64,000 bases of DNA from Trochalopteron elliotii (GCA_024734555.1 JANPWX010000452.1:1284223-1348222), one strand, 5' to 3'; positions 36,331 through 50,029 are shown, numbered from the stretch's first letter. Notes: generated by a model from the letters alone, not told the origin. Numbers and translations: made by a program.

Positions 36331-39300
36331 AAATATCTTTTTTTTTTTTTAATGCTTGGGAACCACATGGCTTAATTTTAAGTGATCTTGATGAAAGAAG
36401 CTTTTAACTTCACCATCTTTCAGGAACCAAATTGCTAACGTCTCATGGAACTGACGGTGGTACTGCAGGGCAGTGTTTGACTTTTAAGATCTTTCCCAAA
36501 AGTCTTGATCTGTGCAATTAATCAGTGGAAGTTTGTGCTGCCATAGCTTTGAAGAAACAATAGTTTCAATGAACTATCTAGTAGTTCTAGTTAGGGCTTT
36601 TATAAATATTACTGTATTATTGGAGCACTGCATAATTACAGGAAAACATCTTTGTGCATTACAGTCAAGTGGAACCCCAAAATTTGGGAATATGTTCAGC
36701 AAAGTATTTCATGAATTGCCTTCACATTGCTGCCTTAAATGGGAATAAGGAGAGGTCACGTATTTTGTATTTCTGTCCTTTGACATGCACTGCAGATGCT
36801 CTGGTTAACTGACTTGAGCACTTTGTCATGGGATAGTGCATATGGAAATCTCAAAATATTCCATCTGAGTTTCTGATGGAAAGGTCTACCATAATTTGAT
36901 CCTTAATGCTGAGTCAGGCTCACCTTTCTACTGACTGTGGTAGAAGGAGATATCTTCTCAAATCATTCCTGAGAAGAGGTAATGACCACCATTCCTGATG
37001 TTGTCTTGACCATGCAATGAATTTTGAGCACTTGCTGATCTCATTGTGCTGTGGACTAGGCCCATGTGGGACTCTGCTTTTTGCTCCTTCCTTTCCATGT
37101 ACCTGAATGAAGTGTTTCTAAGTGTCCTCACCAAGCATAAATTCCAGCCTTACCCCATGTACTGCAATTTCTTTAAAACTCACTTCTCTGCAAATACAAG
37201 AGGCTTGTGGCTTTCTGTGAGGTTTTTGCTCTATTCTGTACAAGAGATGGGGTCTGCTCTGGTGCTGAGGGCATCTTTAAGAATGCTCTACACACAGACC
37301 TCATGCTTGTGGTAAGAGAGTGGTGACTTCCATGGTGTCAGTGATGGCTGTAGGGATGGAGGCAACAGCTCCAGGTTTCTGTGTTCTTTGATGTTCAGAC
37401 AAAAGCATCAAATATCTTATGGTAGTGTGGAACCACTACATTAGATCATAGATTACTGAGGTATGCCGAGTCTGAGAAATAGCACTGGAGACATAATGTT
37501 TTCTGCAAAAGTGGAGTTTTCAAGATAGCTCTAAAATGCAACCTCATGCAGAGGATATGGCAAAAAAATCCCTGTTGAATGTATCATGTGCACAGTAATT
37601 GCAGTCTCTTGGCTGTGTGGGGAGCAAGGTGAAGAAATCTTCATGCTGCTGCTAGAGAAACTGTGAAGCCCACTCTCACAGCACTTGGATTTAGGTTGTT
37701 TTACCCTGGCATTACCAGGACTGAGGTTTAGCTGTGGTAGAGCTTATCCTCGACACTGGGCTTGGATGACAGTGCATTTGGCATTGGGAGTGACAGAGAG
37801 AAGTCTCCGTGATATCACTGTATGTAATATATTGATACTGGCTCTCCTTTTATTAGCTTGAAACAAAATGGATTAGATGAACAAAAGGGATTCCTTGGAA
37901 GCTCCATTCAATTATTTCACAGTGACAGCCAGGGAAAAACTCAGTCTGTCCCCTGGATGTAGCAGTTCATACTTCTGGTCAGAAAGTATTGTGACATTTT
38001 TAGCGCATCTATGGCTAAGCAGTGACTCCACAGTTTAAGTTAATACTTCATGTCCAGACATTCCAGTCAACATTCTCAACTGCTTTCCAGAAACTTCTCC
38101 TCCAGAGATTCAGCTGTAGTCAAGGTCTTGTGACAGGGAAAATCCTGGCCATGCACTTGTGGGGGCACTCTGCGGGGCACAACACAGCCTAATTACTGGG
38201 CATGGGATTGGGAAACAAGTGGAATAAAATGACTCTTGGTAAGAGAAAAATCATTCAACCATTTATTAAATAGATCAAGACGCTGGGGGTATTCCAATAT
38301 AGAAATGGACAACCAGAACTATTACTTTGACACTCTCTGTTTTCCTTTTGGAATGGGAATTTAAACAGCATTTCTGATAGCATCAAAGGTGCTTTAAGAA
38401 TCAAACCAAAAGTTTCCTTTACCTTTCTTACTTAGTAGCTCCACTTAGTGGCTACTGGGATAACACAGGTTTTCCCTCAGCACCTGTTACCTGGTGCTGT
38501 GGTGCTCATCCTCCTTCCCTCTATCCTGCTGGATCCTTCAGGCACACAAACCACGGATCGCTGCAGGGATGGCAGAGACTAACAAGTGCACTAATTGCAG
38601 AGTGGGAAAGAACCCCTGCTGATTCTCAGCTGAATTATCCTCGTAGCAACCCTTATGTCTGTGAATGTTTCTCTATTGAGTTCTTGTGTAGTTGTGATTT
38701 CCTTTGGAAATTCATGGGTCATATGGAGCACTGAATCACAGCAGCTCAGCATGCAGCCTTCCACCTTCATGGATGACACTCCTCCTGCTTGGAATCAGTG
38801 ACTGATTCCTCTGCAGGCTTTGTGCTCTTTGAATCCTTGTTCATTTGATTTCTAGCTTTGGGGGATGAATTTATCTCCCTGCATACTCTATTTACTAGGG
38901 AATGTGATTTTTAGGAGATATTAGATGTGCTTGAAGAATACTTTGGGGGAAAAATTCTTCAGAGGAGCAGAGAAATCTGGCTTCAAGAAGGTGAGATGCC
39001 AACTGTACTTTACATAAAAGCCTGAAGTACTACTCAAAAGCTAAAAGTAAAAATAGCTGAAGCAGCGGAGATATTTTGGTATGGAAGGAGCAGAGAAGTG
39101 ATTGTCAGTGCATAGCTGTAAACATAAATACTGGCCTTTCAAGGGTGTAATGTCTGTTTTCTCCAAGCAAGGCAAACTCCTAATAGCTGTCCATAAAAAG
39201 TGGTTATTTTGGAGAATCGAGTAAGTGTTGTAGGCGTGCATTTGGCATTTGTGTGTATACTCTGCCAGTGCTCTAGACATTTCTGCATATGACTTCGTCT

Positions 39301-42300
39301 AATCCAGGTAATGTTCAGAATACTGGCTATGTAGTATATGCAATATCTGGGCATTATGTCGGCTCTGTAAGTTACTGCAGTGAAAATTAATAACTTTCTC
39401 CTTTGTAATTAAGCACTTGTCTCTCCTGTGGCCTGCTGAAGCAGCAAGGTAAGAAGGAGTAGTGATTCCCAGGTCCAGTTGTGTAACCAGGGAGCTGCTG
39501 TCTGGATCACAGCCTCTCAAAGGAGCAGAGGACTCAATGGAGATAGCTTCCCTGGATAGTTATGGGATCTTGCTGGGTAAGGGAGAAGCAGAAAGAATTG
39601 ATACATTGGGAAAAGGCATATCCAGCTCTTGTAGGTAGGTAGGCCTTGGGAGCAAAGAGGTGCCTGTTTCTGGGGCATGCATTTGGTATATACAAAATTT
39701 CCAGTATTTAGCTACAATTTTTTTCCTCTTCTTACTTGATAAAGATCACATTGTATCTAGAGAAGAAACCCGTTTTTTTAGTTCATGAGCTACAATTTAT
39801 TCATGTTTATGTCCAGTATCCATATCCAGTGGCCTTTACTACTTAGAAGTCAAATAATTTTTTTCACAATGCAGCTTCTTTTAATTTGGTATACTGGGCA
39901 TTGACCAGCCTATTGGATTGATGTAATGGGCCATATGGATCTCAGACCAGGACTAAATCATGTCAAATATAAGTTCTTGGGTGCTTTATTTCTTTTCTTC
40001 TGTAAGCCTATAACTGCATGTACAAGCTCTTCTCTCCCCCTTTATATGTTCCATAAAAGAAGCTAATAGCATAACAGTTAATGTCACAAATGACCTATTT
40101 TAAAACATTACTTAGAGTTACTTATTTCAGCACTGTCTGTGCTGAAATTTTCTATTTTGGATGCCTGCCTCAGCCCACTTCTGTCTGTTTGAAATGAAAA
40201 AAAAATCCTATTCTTTTCAGAAAAAAAGGCAAAGTAAATTTTGCGTGTTCTTATACATGTTTGATCAGCTCCATCATATTCTTCTTCAGCCTTAATCTAA
40301 AAGTTTTGTTGGATCATTATCTTTTGCTGTTCCAGTGAAAATCCATTAGGGAAAACACTGAAAAATCTGTTTTTTCACTTGTTCAGTAGAGATTTGGTAT
40401 CTGAATTCCCTGAAATTACTGTCTTTACAGCATATGCCAAGCACGGTATTACAGGTGTTGAGTAAAATCTCGCCAGAGATCACTTTTCATAAAATTTTAG
40501 GCAAATTTGGCATCAAGTATTGGAAGTTCAAGCCTATGCTGACCCAGAGCCATGCAGCACTCGGTGCTGGGGATGCTGGCTGAGGTGTGGAATTCCAATC
40601 CTGGTTCCAAGTACAGTGCAGACCATCAAGGCTGAAGGGGAGGAGATGCTCCTGGGCTTTTGAGGTTCTCTTTTTACAGCTGCTCAGACCAAGGTGGAGG
40701 AAAAGCTCCTGAGATGAGGAGCTGTAAAAGGACTTGGCTAGGGTGGGACCTTAAAGGGAGCAAGAACGATGTAGAAGTAGGGATGCTGCCACTGACATAA
40801 GAGATGGCAGAAAAATTGGAGGAGTGTGGATATAGGTTGGGATAGGAGGCAAAAAGAAAAGAGGTAGGATTGGAAACCTGAGAGTAATGCTAAGAAGAGA
40901 GGCTGGGACTAACAAATAGGCATAAGAAAAGGAATGTATACTCCTGGGGTGATTCTGAACAAGCCATAGAATGCAGCACTAAACCAAAAGTTAGAATGGG
41001 AAACTCAGACTGGAGGAATTTAGGGGTTGCATTTGCAAAAATATTGGCACGAGGCAAGGACTGGGAGTGGGGGGAAGAACATGAGTGGAAAGTATTTGCA
41101 GTGGAAAGCAGCAGAAGGCCACCAAAGATAGACCTGAGAGGCAGAGCCAAGATACACGGTGCCCTGCATTCCTGTGCTGCAGAATTTGCTGGGAAAGCTG
41201 CGTGCATCCCAGCCCAGCCTCCCTTCAGCCTGCTCCACGTGCAGACTCTACCGTTGCTCCTTCCACTCACGTGGCCAGAGCCTCTGCTGTGGACCATGAA
41301 GTGCCAGCCCTGTATTTCAGTATCACTGCCATTCCATACAAAAGACTTTTTCAGGCTTTCTTTTCTCTCCCTTTCTGTATTTTTTTTAAGCAACCTATGA
41401 AATTATAGATAAAAGGGTACAAAACCAAGAATGTTGCAATAAAACCAAGCACTATTAAAAAAAAAAGGAAAAGGAAAAAGAATAATGCTGTCCATGAAGC
41501 CTTAATTGGGCCCCCTTGTGTGTATACATTTTGATACTGTCTCTAATTACATGGTCACACACTGCTTTTCCCATGGACCCCCGCATTGTTCTGTGCACTA
41601 AGTAGAAGGTGATTGCTGAATGAGTGCAGCTTTAAGTTGTTTTATTCTCTCTGTTGCACGGGTAGTCCCTGGCCTGCCTGACTGCAGACTGCTCAAGACC
41701 AACACAGAATCACTGATTTCCTTGTGGGTTTTTCATTGCTGTCTGTTTTGAAAACAATAACGTTTATTTTCGAAATACACTCTCTCCAAGATGTGTGGCA
41801 AGGCTCTCTGCTCCCACGTGTGCAAAAAGGAGATGCAGGCTGGTTGAGTGTGATGTAGCAGGGGCTGATGTTTTCCTGGCTCTCCATGGTGTAGGTCATG
41901 CCTCGTGTTCACACCAGGCTGCTCCTGACTCCAGAATGCAGGTGATGGGCACAGAGTCTCCTATGACAGGGACCTCTTTGTCAGGACACACCAAGTGAAG
42001 ATACCACAAATAATGAATGCTTAATCTGCTATAATCTGCTAGGGCAGAACTGCAGAGTCAACCCTGTGACCATTCATTACTTTAGTTCCTTGCCTTATCT
42101 CTTTCTTGCCTCCTGGTCTCTGACAGAAGATGGGATATGCAGTGAGTCTTCTTTTACTGATGAGGACAAATTGAGAGTGTGGGTTTGGTATAGATGGTTT
42201 GAGATCATCTGGGGAAGAGCTGTGCAGTCAGACAGTGTCATCATGGACATGTGTAGAGTGGGGACTGAATTAAGGTAGTGCAGAGGATCTTAATTATGGT

Positions 42301-42682
42301 ACCTGAAACTTCTGACTGCTTTGCTTTGCAACTTTAATGTTCTTATAATTTAATTTGGGTGTACATATGCTTAATATATATTGCTTCTTCACTTATGAAA
42401 AGATGCTAACAGGCTGCACTCTTCAAATACTTTTATAAAAATTCTGAATTTAGCTTTCTGAACAGGTTTTTGAAATCAATACAGAGAGAGCTGCTAACAG
42501 GAGGTAAACTACAAACCACAAACACTTTCAATAGGATAGCTCTTTTTATATAACATTTGATATCATTTTCACAGCATGATCTCTACTTTCATACTGTGAT
42601 AGCTTTTACCTGGAGTTTAGATGATTCATTTTTGTAGTGGATACTTAACTTTTATATGAGGAAAATGCAAGAGAAGCCAGCA

Positions 42683-42728
42683 CAGCATTAAATGAACTAT
42701 AGTTGCAGCATTAAATGAACTACAGTAC
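42683..42728. repeat. Two-copy 23-bp tandem repeat
   Basis: Adjacent copies of CAGCATTAAATGAACTAYAG plus three bases lie at 42683-42705 and 42706-42728. They are identical over the first 17 bases and differ at three of the last six. This is a small tandem duplication and its copy number may vary in the population. Confidence 0.88.
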
Positions 42729-45671
42729 AGTAATAATGTCGAGTGCTCAGATCCTTGCCATCGCACAGGGTTGGATTCAAGAAAGCTTTATTGATTCGTA
42801 AGTGAGGAGATATGGAGGTCTGGAATTCTCTCTCAGTTTTTGGCATATCTAATTCAGATTTTAAGAGTAGGCTGGGCACTCAGTGATTGTGTAGTAATTG
42901 TCAGAAATCCCTGTAGGATTCTGCTTGAAAATTGACTATGATTTCCTATGGGTGTGGGTCTCAGAGAGCCATGTGCCTGTGTTGGTGGCTTCTCCTCATG
43001 TTTTCATTCCCCGAAGCTCTTAAAATTAATTTAGAAAACTTTTAGTTTTACACTGACTTCTAGAGTAACCACCGAGACAAAGATGAACATTTTTGTTAAA
43101 TTTTCATGTTTATGATGACTATTTTTTCAAAGAGATCCAGATTTTTGTGGGGTTTATATGGACTACATGGAACTAAGTCTGTTATTTCAGCTTTTCTGGT
43201 AAATGATCACAGTTGTTGAGGCTTTCTGAGCTACCCTGCCAAGCTTCTGTTTTCACATGCTTGTGACTTCTTATGAACCATTTTAAAATGAAGTTTTCTA
43301 TATATAAAATTCCCAACCAGTTTTCATGTCTACTTATTTCTGAATAATGCAAAAATTAAAAAACTAAAAAATATTAGTTTGATACTGTTGAAAAATAGTT
43401 TAGAGATAAAAATTGTGTATTTGCTTTTTTATTTCTGTTCAGCCTGTCAACAACTTCTACTCTCTTTCTTCAGGTTTCCATCATGCTCTCATTCCTCTTT
43501 TCCTGTCCAAGAAACCTACATTGGAATACAAAAATGTGGAATGGCCTGACAGTCACATGCTATTAAAAACTGTCAGTCCTGAGGTTAGTCATCAGAAATC
43601 TTCTCATCATAGTTTTTGGAGGGAAAGAACAAATCAATTAATAATATTAGATAAGGTTGAGCTGGTCCAAGTCTTTAAAATTCTATTTAAGATTTTTGTT
43701 TGTAATGTAGTTCTTACTTTAGAGAAAAACAATAAAGGAAAGCTTTCCTCCTTACTAGAAGCCAGACATCCCTCGCTCATTTCAAAACAAACAAAAAATC
43801 TTGTAGGTCTTCTACTGCTGTTATAAACTGAGGATCAACCTGATTCTATCAAAAAGTATCTTGCAGAACATGCCTTGCACTTGGTCAAGATGAAAGTGTT
43901 TGACCCTTTCTACTTGTCACATATATTGTAAAGCTATTTTGAAATGAATGAGACAATTGTCTGAGCCTGGCAAGCTTTGCCAAGAGGGGTTGAAAATCCT
44001 ACCCTGGCATTTCAGGTTTGAAAGGTTTGAAATCACCCTTGGTGATTATCTCCTGTACTTTTCTGTACTGAGCAGCATACTGTGTCTAATCAATATTTCT
44101 TCTGCTCCCTGAGGTTCTTAATTCACATGCTCAGAAAACTTCATGTTTTGTATTCCTTGAGGTACGCCCTACAAAACCTCAGATACACACAGGAATGCAC
44201 ATTAAAGGCCCCCTGCTTGCACCCCATCTGTCTGAGCTTATCACTGAGAATGACTGAGTGAGGTTTGCTTTGCAACACCAACTTTTGTGTGTAGGCGCTC
44301 TCCTCTCTCTGTAGATTCTTCTGCTGGAACTCAAGGGAGACAGGTTTTACCTACAGCAGGTTTTACAGTGCATGCCTGACTCTCGTGCCTGGCTTCTCTC
44401 TGCTCCCCTGTCCAAGGATTGCATATCTGAACTCATTTCTAGGAAGTTAAATTATGCCTAACCTGAAGTACAATAATGTTATTTCCACTGTCTCCTAAGG
44501 TAATTTTTATTTCTAATGGGGTAGGGATCCTAGCCAAGGTCACATCCTGGGCATGCTGCCTGCTGTACAAACATATTTTGACAGTCACTCTCCAGAGAAG
44601 GAGCTGTAACTCCTAAGATGATGGCTCACTGTGCTTTAGGGTTTCTGTCCCCAAAGTCAAGTTCCAGTGCATTTGCTGAGATTGGTGAAGCAAGTCTGAT
44701 TTACACCTGCTGACGACTCTGCTTAAGAACTCTGCTAAATTTGAGACTCTCAAATTTAGATTTAATTGTTTAAAACAGTAAAAATCTTGAGGATCTTGCA
44801 GGTATTTACACTGTGAATTTCTTGAAGTGAAATTGAATCTATTTATGTGAATGTATCTCTTTTTCTGAGCTGTACAAATTCAGAAAGATTCTTCTACATA
44901 GCTGAAGCCTGCTGGATGTTTAAAACATTATGAGGTGTGGGGTGAGGGCAAACTTACAGGGTAAAGCAAATACTGGGTTTTCTGACAACCTTTTGGAAAA
45001 CGGAGCCAAGTACATATTTCTGCTTCAAGAAATTACTATGTGCAGCAGACTTAAGGTTACAGTCATCTCCTTTCCCCTTCACAGAAGCTCCTTTCCAGTT
45101 TGGCTTTCAGTGCCCTACTGTTGCATCTCAAAGTGTATCCAAACTGGGTAGTGCTCAGGACAAGTACCTGGAGATCTCCCTCTGATGTTTTCGCATGAGG
45201 TAGGGAATCCAATAAGAACCAGAGGTGGCCAGAGGGGAATCCCAAAGCTTTCCAGTCCCAGAATCCCTACAGTGAGATTTCAGTCACTGGTCTTAAATAT
45301 GAACAAACAGGTCAAAGACACTCCCTGTGAAAATTTAATTAATTTAATTTAATTAGAAGTCCTCATGTGATTAAAACTGTCTTTGATATGGTTTATTAAC
45401 AGTTTTGATCCCAGATTAACATTTTGCCACTATAAATTTGGACATTGGTCTCTGACCCCTCCTTTTTTTGTTAGGAAAAAAAATCTCTCTTGTATTGCAT
45501 GTAAAGATTCAGCAAATGATAAAATTATGTTATCAATAAAAAAGTTTGCCTTTTTGTTCCTTTTCCCCAGTGTGGACATTGGAACATACAGAGATTATTA
45601 ACTGAATAAGAACTATGTCTATTCTTGTAAGACCCTTGTTATGAAGCTTTTGTTACTAGTGTCTTAAAAAA

Positions 45672-45678
45672 AAAAAAG
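45672..45678. repeat. Centre of a poly(A) run (about 45667-45678)
   Basis: About twelve consecutive A precede GGCAGTAG. No upstream AATAAA or retrocopy body is seen; simple repeat. Confidence 0.7.
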
Positions 45679-46240
45679 GCAGTAGATAACTATCACAACA
45701 AGACCACAGATGAAGTTATTGAAAAGCCAGAGAGTTTAAGTCTGAGGATCAGTGATGAGCCCTAGCACAAGATTTATGCCTAGTGAGAATCTACATATTC
45801 TTATAGTCCCAGGCATTCTGGTGAGATGCTGTAAAGAGAGCCAGGCACAAGTCAAAATCAGATTGATTTCCTTTCATCTTCAAAAGTAGCATGATGTCAG
45901 CTTCACCTTGAGCTAAAATTTGTCCTCTGATCTGATAAAATCATTATTTGCCAATAAAATATGGGACAACTCTGCTACCTGCTCCCCCACCCCTGCTGTG
46001 CACAGAGGCACTCTGTCTTCAGCTAAAGCTCATGTGGAGCTGTACCTCGGTGTGAGAGAAGATTTGATTGCAAGCAGAAGCTGCTGTGTTACCCGAGATG
46101 ATACCTCTGACTGACTGGCTGGTAGCTGTGGCCATAAAGGGCCTGACATCACAAATTAAGGGCAGTGTTTCACTCTCCATCTTGGATCTGCTGCTATTTG
46201 CTGATTGCATCCCAGAATTAAACTTTAGTTTTACTCATAG

Positions 46241-46694
46241 TGATGCCTTGGGAAGGCTGACCTGGAACAGATACTGGACAGAGCTAGAGAATAAAGCAGG
46301 TATTTATAAAAAGGCCTTTCTTTAAGGGCACACCTTGGGCAGCACAAGAGCCTGACCAGGGCTACACCCAAGGTAGACTTAAAATGGTCACCAAATGGAT
46401 GACTGATCATGAGATCTCACACTTGTATAAGTTTTGGACCATTTGCATATTGGGGTTTAATTGTCCAATTACAGCCTCAGGTTGTGAGGTCCCATCCTTC
46501 TTGTTCCTCCCTTCAGTCCAACATTGTTTGTGCTTTTGGGCCTGAAAGTTGTCCTTGGTGTGCAGCAGGAAAAGGATTTGTTTTGTCTCCCTAGTCTGTG
46601 AAGAGAGCTCACTAACACTTAATATGAGGCTCAGAACTACATCCCTAGGCAGCACAGAATCTGAAAAACACGAAAGCTAAAACTTAAGGCATCA
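46241..46694 (-). mobile_element. Solo endogenous-retrovirus LTR, antisense, with 4-bp target-site duplication
   Basis: The element starts TGATGCCTT (46241) and ends AAGGCATCA (46694), a 9-bp inverted terminal repeat with the canonical TG...CA ends, and is flanked on both sides by ATAG (46237-46240 and 46695-46698). Read on the minus strand it shows a promoter order: CCAAT (46453-46449), octamer ATGCAAAT (46448-46441), a TATA-like CTTATACAAG (46431-46422), then a polyadenylation-signal-like TATAAA about 115 bp further on (46308-46303). The 454-bp length, the termini and much of the text match LTRs that I remember as abundant in zebra finch and other passerines. A 4-bp duplication is typical of class I elements; I do not assign a family. 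No internal retroviral sequence flanks it, so it is a solo LTR left by LTR-LTR recombination. The TATA-like box and poly(A) signal appear degraded. Confidence 0.85.
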
Positions 46695-49081
46695 ATAGGA
46701 GTTGTCAATGGGAAGAATAATTAGGCTTCTATCATCAAGTGAGACTTAAATAAAAGTGCACCAAGAACTGATGGTCAGGCTGACTTTCAGTCAGAATTAG
46801 AGAAATGACTGTTACAGGTGTTCATCTCTCCCCTTACCTCATGTTTTCAAGTGCAGCCCCTCATCTCATCACAATGAAAACCCTCCCTCAGGCAGAACAG
46901 CTGACACAAACTCTTTATTCTGCTGATCCTGATCCCAACAGCATTCTGAGTAAAGAGAGAAAAACAAGTGTGCTTGACCCTTGACAAACTGAGCTGCAGT
47001 ATTTACTAGGATTTGGAATTATTATCTTTCACAGAATTTAAGTATGATCAGGTGTTTATGTAAATGATAATTCTTTAATTTCTCCAATAGTGTTGGGTTT
47101 TTTCCCTTCCACCTCATTACTCATTTCACTATTTTGCTTGTGACATCCAGCGTGATCCAGGTTTATAGCCTCACAATGTTTTTACTAAAATTCATTAAAT
47201 TTGTATTTAATGAAGTCCAATAATGATGTTTGTATTTTTCTGTATGTAAAACCTACTTGAAATTGGGCTGCATGCACCAGGTGAAATGAGTGACAGAGGA
47301 AAGAAATGACAAAAATGACCTGAATATGTTCAGTGACATAACCAGTAAGACATGTTGGAAAATAACCTTTTAACTACTGTAAATTACTGCTTAGAGAAAA
47401 TGCCTTTCAAAATTACTTTTAATATTTGTAGTGGGACTATATAGAAAGATTTTGTGACAAAACACATATGTGCTGTTACACATCGAACTGAATGTGTCTC
47501 CATATCCCAAATAATATCAGGCAGTACATCATATAGACAGTGTGTGCCCAAAATAGAGTAATAGCTCTGAAATAGCTTATTTGTGACAGGTGGTGTTGTT
47601 ATAACAGAGGTTGCTGGGCTGTCATTTTGTGTTCTTTTACCTGAATAGCAGGAATTTCTTTGTTTGGCCAAGCTTACCTTGGAGTCACAGGAACTGCAGC
47701 TCAGGAGAATGTCTGGCAAATACAGCTCCAGAATATCTTTTTGTGAAGCTCCAGTTGTGAGGCATATTAGGGGCTTGAGCATCTGTTGTGTCCTGAGGTG
47801 GCCCCAAGCAGTATCTGTTCAGGCAGTGGATGTGTTCTGGATCTCGGGGAAGCCTGACCACACCCTTTGCCTCATTCCTGTCCTTGTTCTGCCCATTGGT
47901 GGCACAGAACGACCTCTGCAGGTCTCCAACATCACAAGACTTTCCAGAGTTACTCCTTGCTACTCGTGTAAGTGCAAGTCAGGCACAGCCACGGTGTGTG
48001 TTCTGCTCTGCTGTGTTCTAAATCTGATTTGGCTTCCTACATTACTTAGCAAGAGAACAGGCAAGGTGGGATGGGATCTGTGCTGCTGTTCCAGGAGCCA
48101 GCTAGTGAGATATTGCCATGATATCCCAGGTCTAACAGCTGTGCTGAGCTGACCACCTACTTGTGTCATAATCACACCCAGTCAACATGGTTAACTTTCT
48201 GGTGAGGTTTTTTGTTTTAATACCCAGTTTTGAAAAGTAACATGAATATTAGTAGCAGCTGATTTTCATTGTGCTAATGCAGCCAGACTGCTTTTCACTC
48301 AGTTTAACCAGGAGTATATTTTCAAACTTTAGTTTTCAGAAAACCCAAACTGCTGCTGCCCAGAGAGATAGGGAATACAACAGAGGATATGACCTTTCTG
48401 AATGTTTTCTTATCAGGCAGCATAAGTACTGTATGTCCCACTAAGCTGCTTCAATAGAAGCTTGTCAAGTTATCACATTACTCGACATGTTGCTGATAAT
48501 GAATACATAAAAGCTTTAGATATTGAGGACACAGAGGAAATAAATAAGATTTACTGAAAAACTGCTCAACATATATCCCAGGGCCATGTTGTTTTTTTTC
48601 CACGTGGATTGTGTGCTGCCTTTAGTCCCTTAGATAAATGGAATGATGCAAGAGTTTCAGCTTCTTGAAATGTAAAGTGCAGATGTGAGCAGATAAATGA
48701 AGAAAGTAAATGGTCATCTATCTCCATTGTGGAGAACTCAATCACACTGTAACCTTATCAGTCTTATTCTCCAAAAGTGCCTGATATTTTACTTTTCTGC
48801 TACCACATGTTCCACTAGCTCTGGTTGATATCTGCAATATCTTCTCTTGTCCTGTATTCTTATGAGTGTTGAGGAAGAGTTCATATTAATTTCTGTAATT
48901 TTGCCTTAGACCACTTCTGGTGACTTTGAGGAATTAAAGCCACGAACCCAAAAAACCCAAATGCAGCAGACAGAAACAAGATCGAGAGCATTAACCCCTT
49001 GTGTCACTGTGAAATAAAGTGGCCTTCAGGCTTAGGAATCAAATAGCACTTGCTGAGAGGCTGCCCAGAGTTTCTCAGCTG

Positions 49082-49105
49082 GTCCCCTCCCCAGCAGGAG
49101 GGGAC
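49082..49105. repeat. GC-rich perfect hairpin, 9-bp stem, 6-nt loop
   Basis: The arm GTCCCCTCC (49082-49090), loop CCAGCA and arm GGAGGGGAC (49097-49105) form a perfect stem rich in G:C pairs. No T-run follows and this is not a bacterial context. The neighbourhood (49050-49150) is GC-richer than the flanks and holds several CpGs. It could fold in an RNA or be a dimeric GC-box-like site. Confidence 0.85.
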
Positions 49106-50029
49106 ACACGGGATAGGAAACTCCAGGTGCGGTTCGAGAGGAACAGGGTGACTTATCCCCTCAATCCATTTCTGAAATGATGCACTGGTAGTCACATGGC
49201 TTTGGAATGGTTTTGGTTAATTAATTTCATGTTTTACCTGGGCCTGGAAAGCTGTACATCTCCCATCTGTCCTGAAGACAGTCTGATACTGGCAGAGATT
49301 TCATGTTTGCTTTATTAACAGTCTCCCAGTACAGCTGGGCAATAAGATCTGACAGTGTCAAGATGATTTGTTGCAAATAAGCATCTGAACTTTGGATGCA
49401 GTTTTTGATAGCTATCAAGGATTTATTCAACAAGAACTGTTTGTGTGCCTTTGACTGTAGAAGGTAAATTAATACCTTCTGAATCTGATCTCTGCAAACT
49501 CTGACTTGTAAGAGCTGTAAAATTCATGACAGTTATCTTCTTAAATAAACACATAATCAAGTATTTTTAGTAATCTCTGCTTCAAAAATATGCATTCTGT
49601 TGCCTGTCTAATCCTAATTTTTCATATTTAGATTAAATGGATCAATTCCTGTAGAGAAAGGTGACTTTGAGATTTACTTCAGATTTACTCATTTAGTAAA
49701 CTACTGTATGCTTAAAGCATAGAATAAGAAGCTATTATTTTCCCACTCTAAAATGACTCCCCAAACACCTGCAATTTACTAACCTGCAAAAAGACACCCA
49801 TAGAAGTTGTTCTTTATTTCCAGCCGTCATCCCAAGTGCTGCCTCTCTCCAGAAGGCTGTGATTTCATTCTGGGCTCGTGTTGTACATAAGGAGACATTC
49901 TTACAGCTGCTACCTCAGCTGGTGGAGACTTTTTCTTGTGCTTAAAGTCACCTCTTGTGTTTGAGTGATCAGGAGGAAGTGGGAAGCACTGCCATGGCAC
50001 AGTGGCTCGCAGTGGCTGTAAGCAATGAT

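Larger units (their letters stand above)
36331..46240. other. Long non-coding stretch, no gene recognised
   Basis: No exon or RNA gene could be supported. A T-run lies near 36340-36350. The segment 40550-41400 is somewhat GC-richer and holds the longest frame in the window (167 codons, minus strand, 40890-41393), which overlaps a 134-codon plus-strand frame and lacks any domain. An AATAAA at 41438-41443 is followed by ten A at 41457-41466. A 23-bp tandem duplication lies at 42683-42728. Short TTTAA repeats occur near 45333-45352. Confidence 0.5.

Noticed and set aside
40890..41393. Longest open frame in the window (167 codons, minus strand)
   Set aside because: It is overlapped by 134- and 107-codon plus-strand frames in a locally GC-richer patch, with no domain, signal or splice context. 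It is within chance expectation for 64 kb of six-frame translation.
44640..44730. Possible second copy of the palindromic MITE-like relic
   Set aside because: Only one half (TGATTTACACCTGCTGA) resembles the family and no matching opposite arm could be found.
47664..48152. 162-codon plus-strand frame rich in cysteine
   Set aside because: The cysteines follow TGT/TGC-rich composition and show no spaced zinc-binding or secreted-peptide pattern. Shadow frames exist on both strands.
49125..49145. GGTTCGAG string resembling a tRNA T-loop
   Set aside because: No acceptor stem, D-arm or A-box could be found at the right distance upstream.
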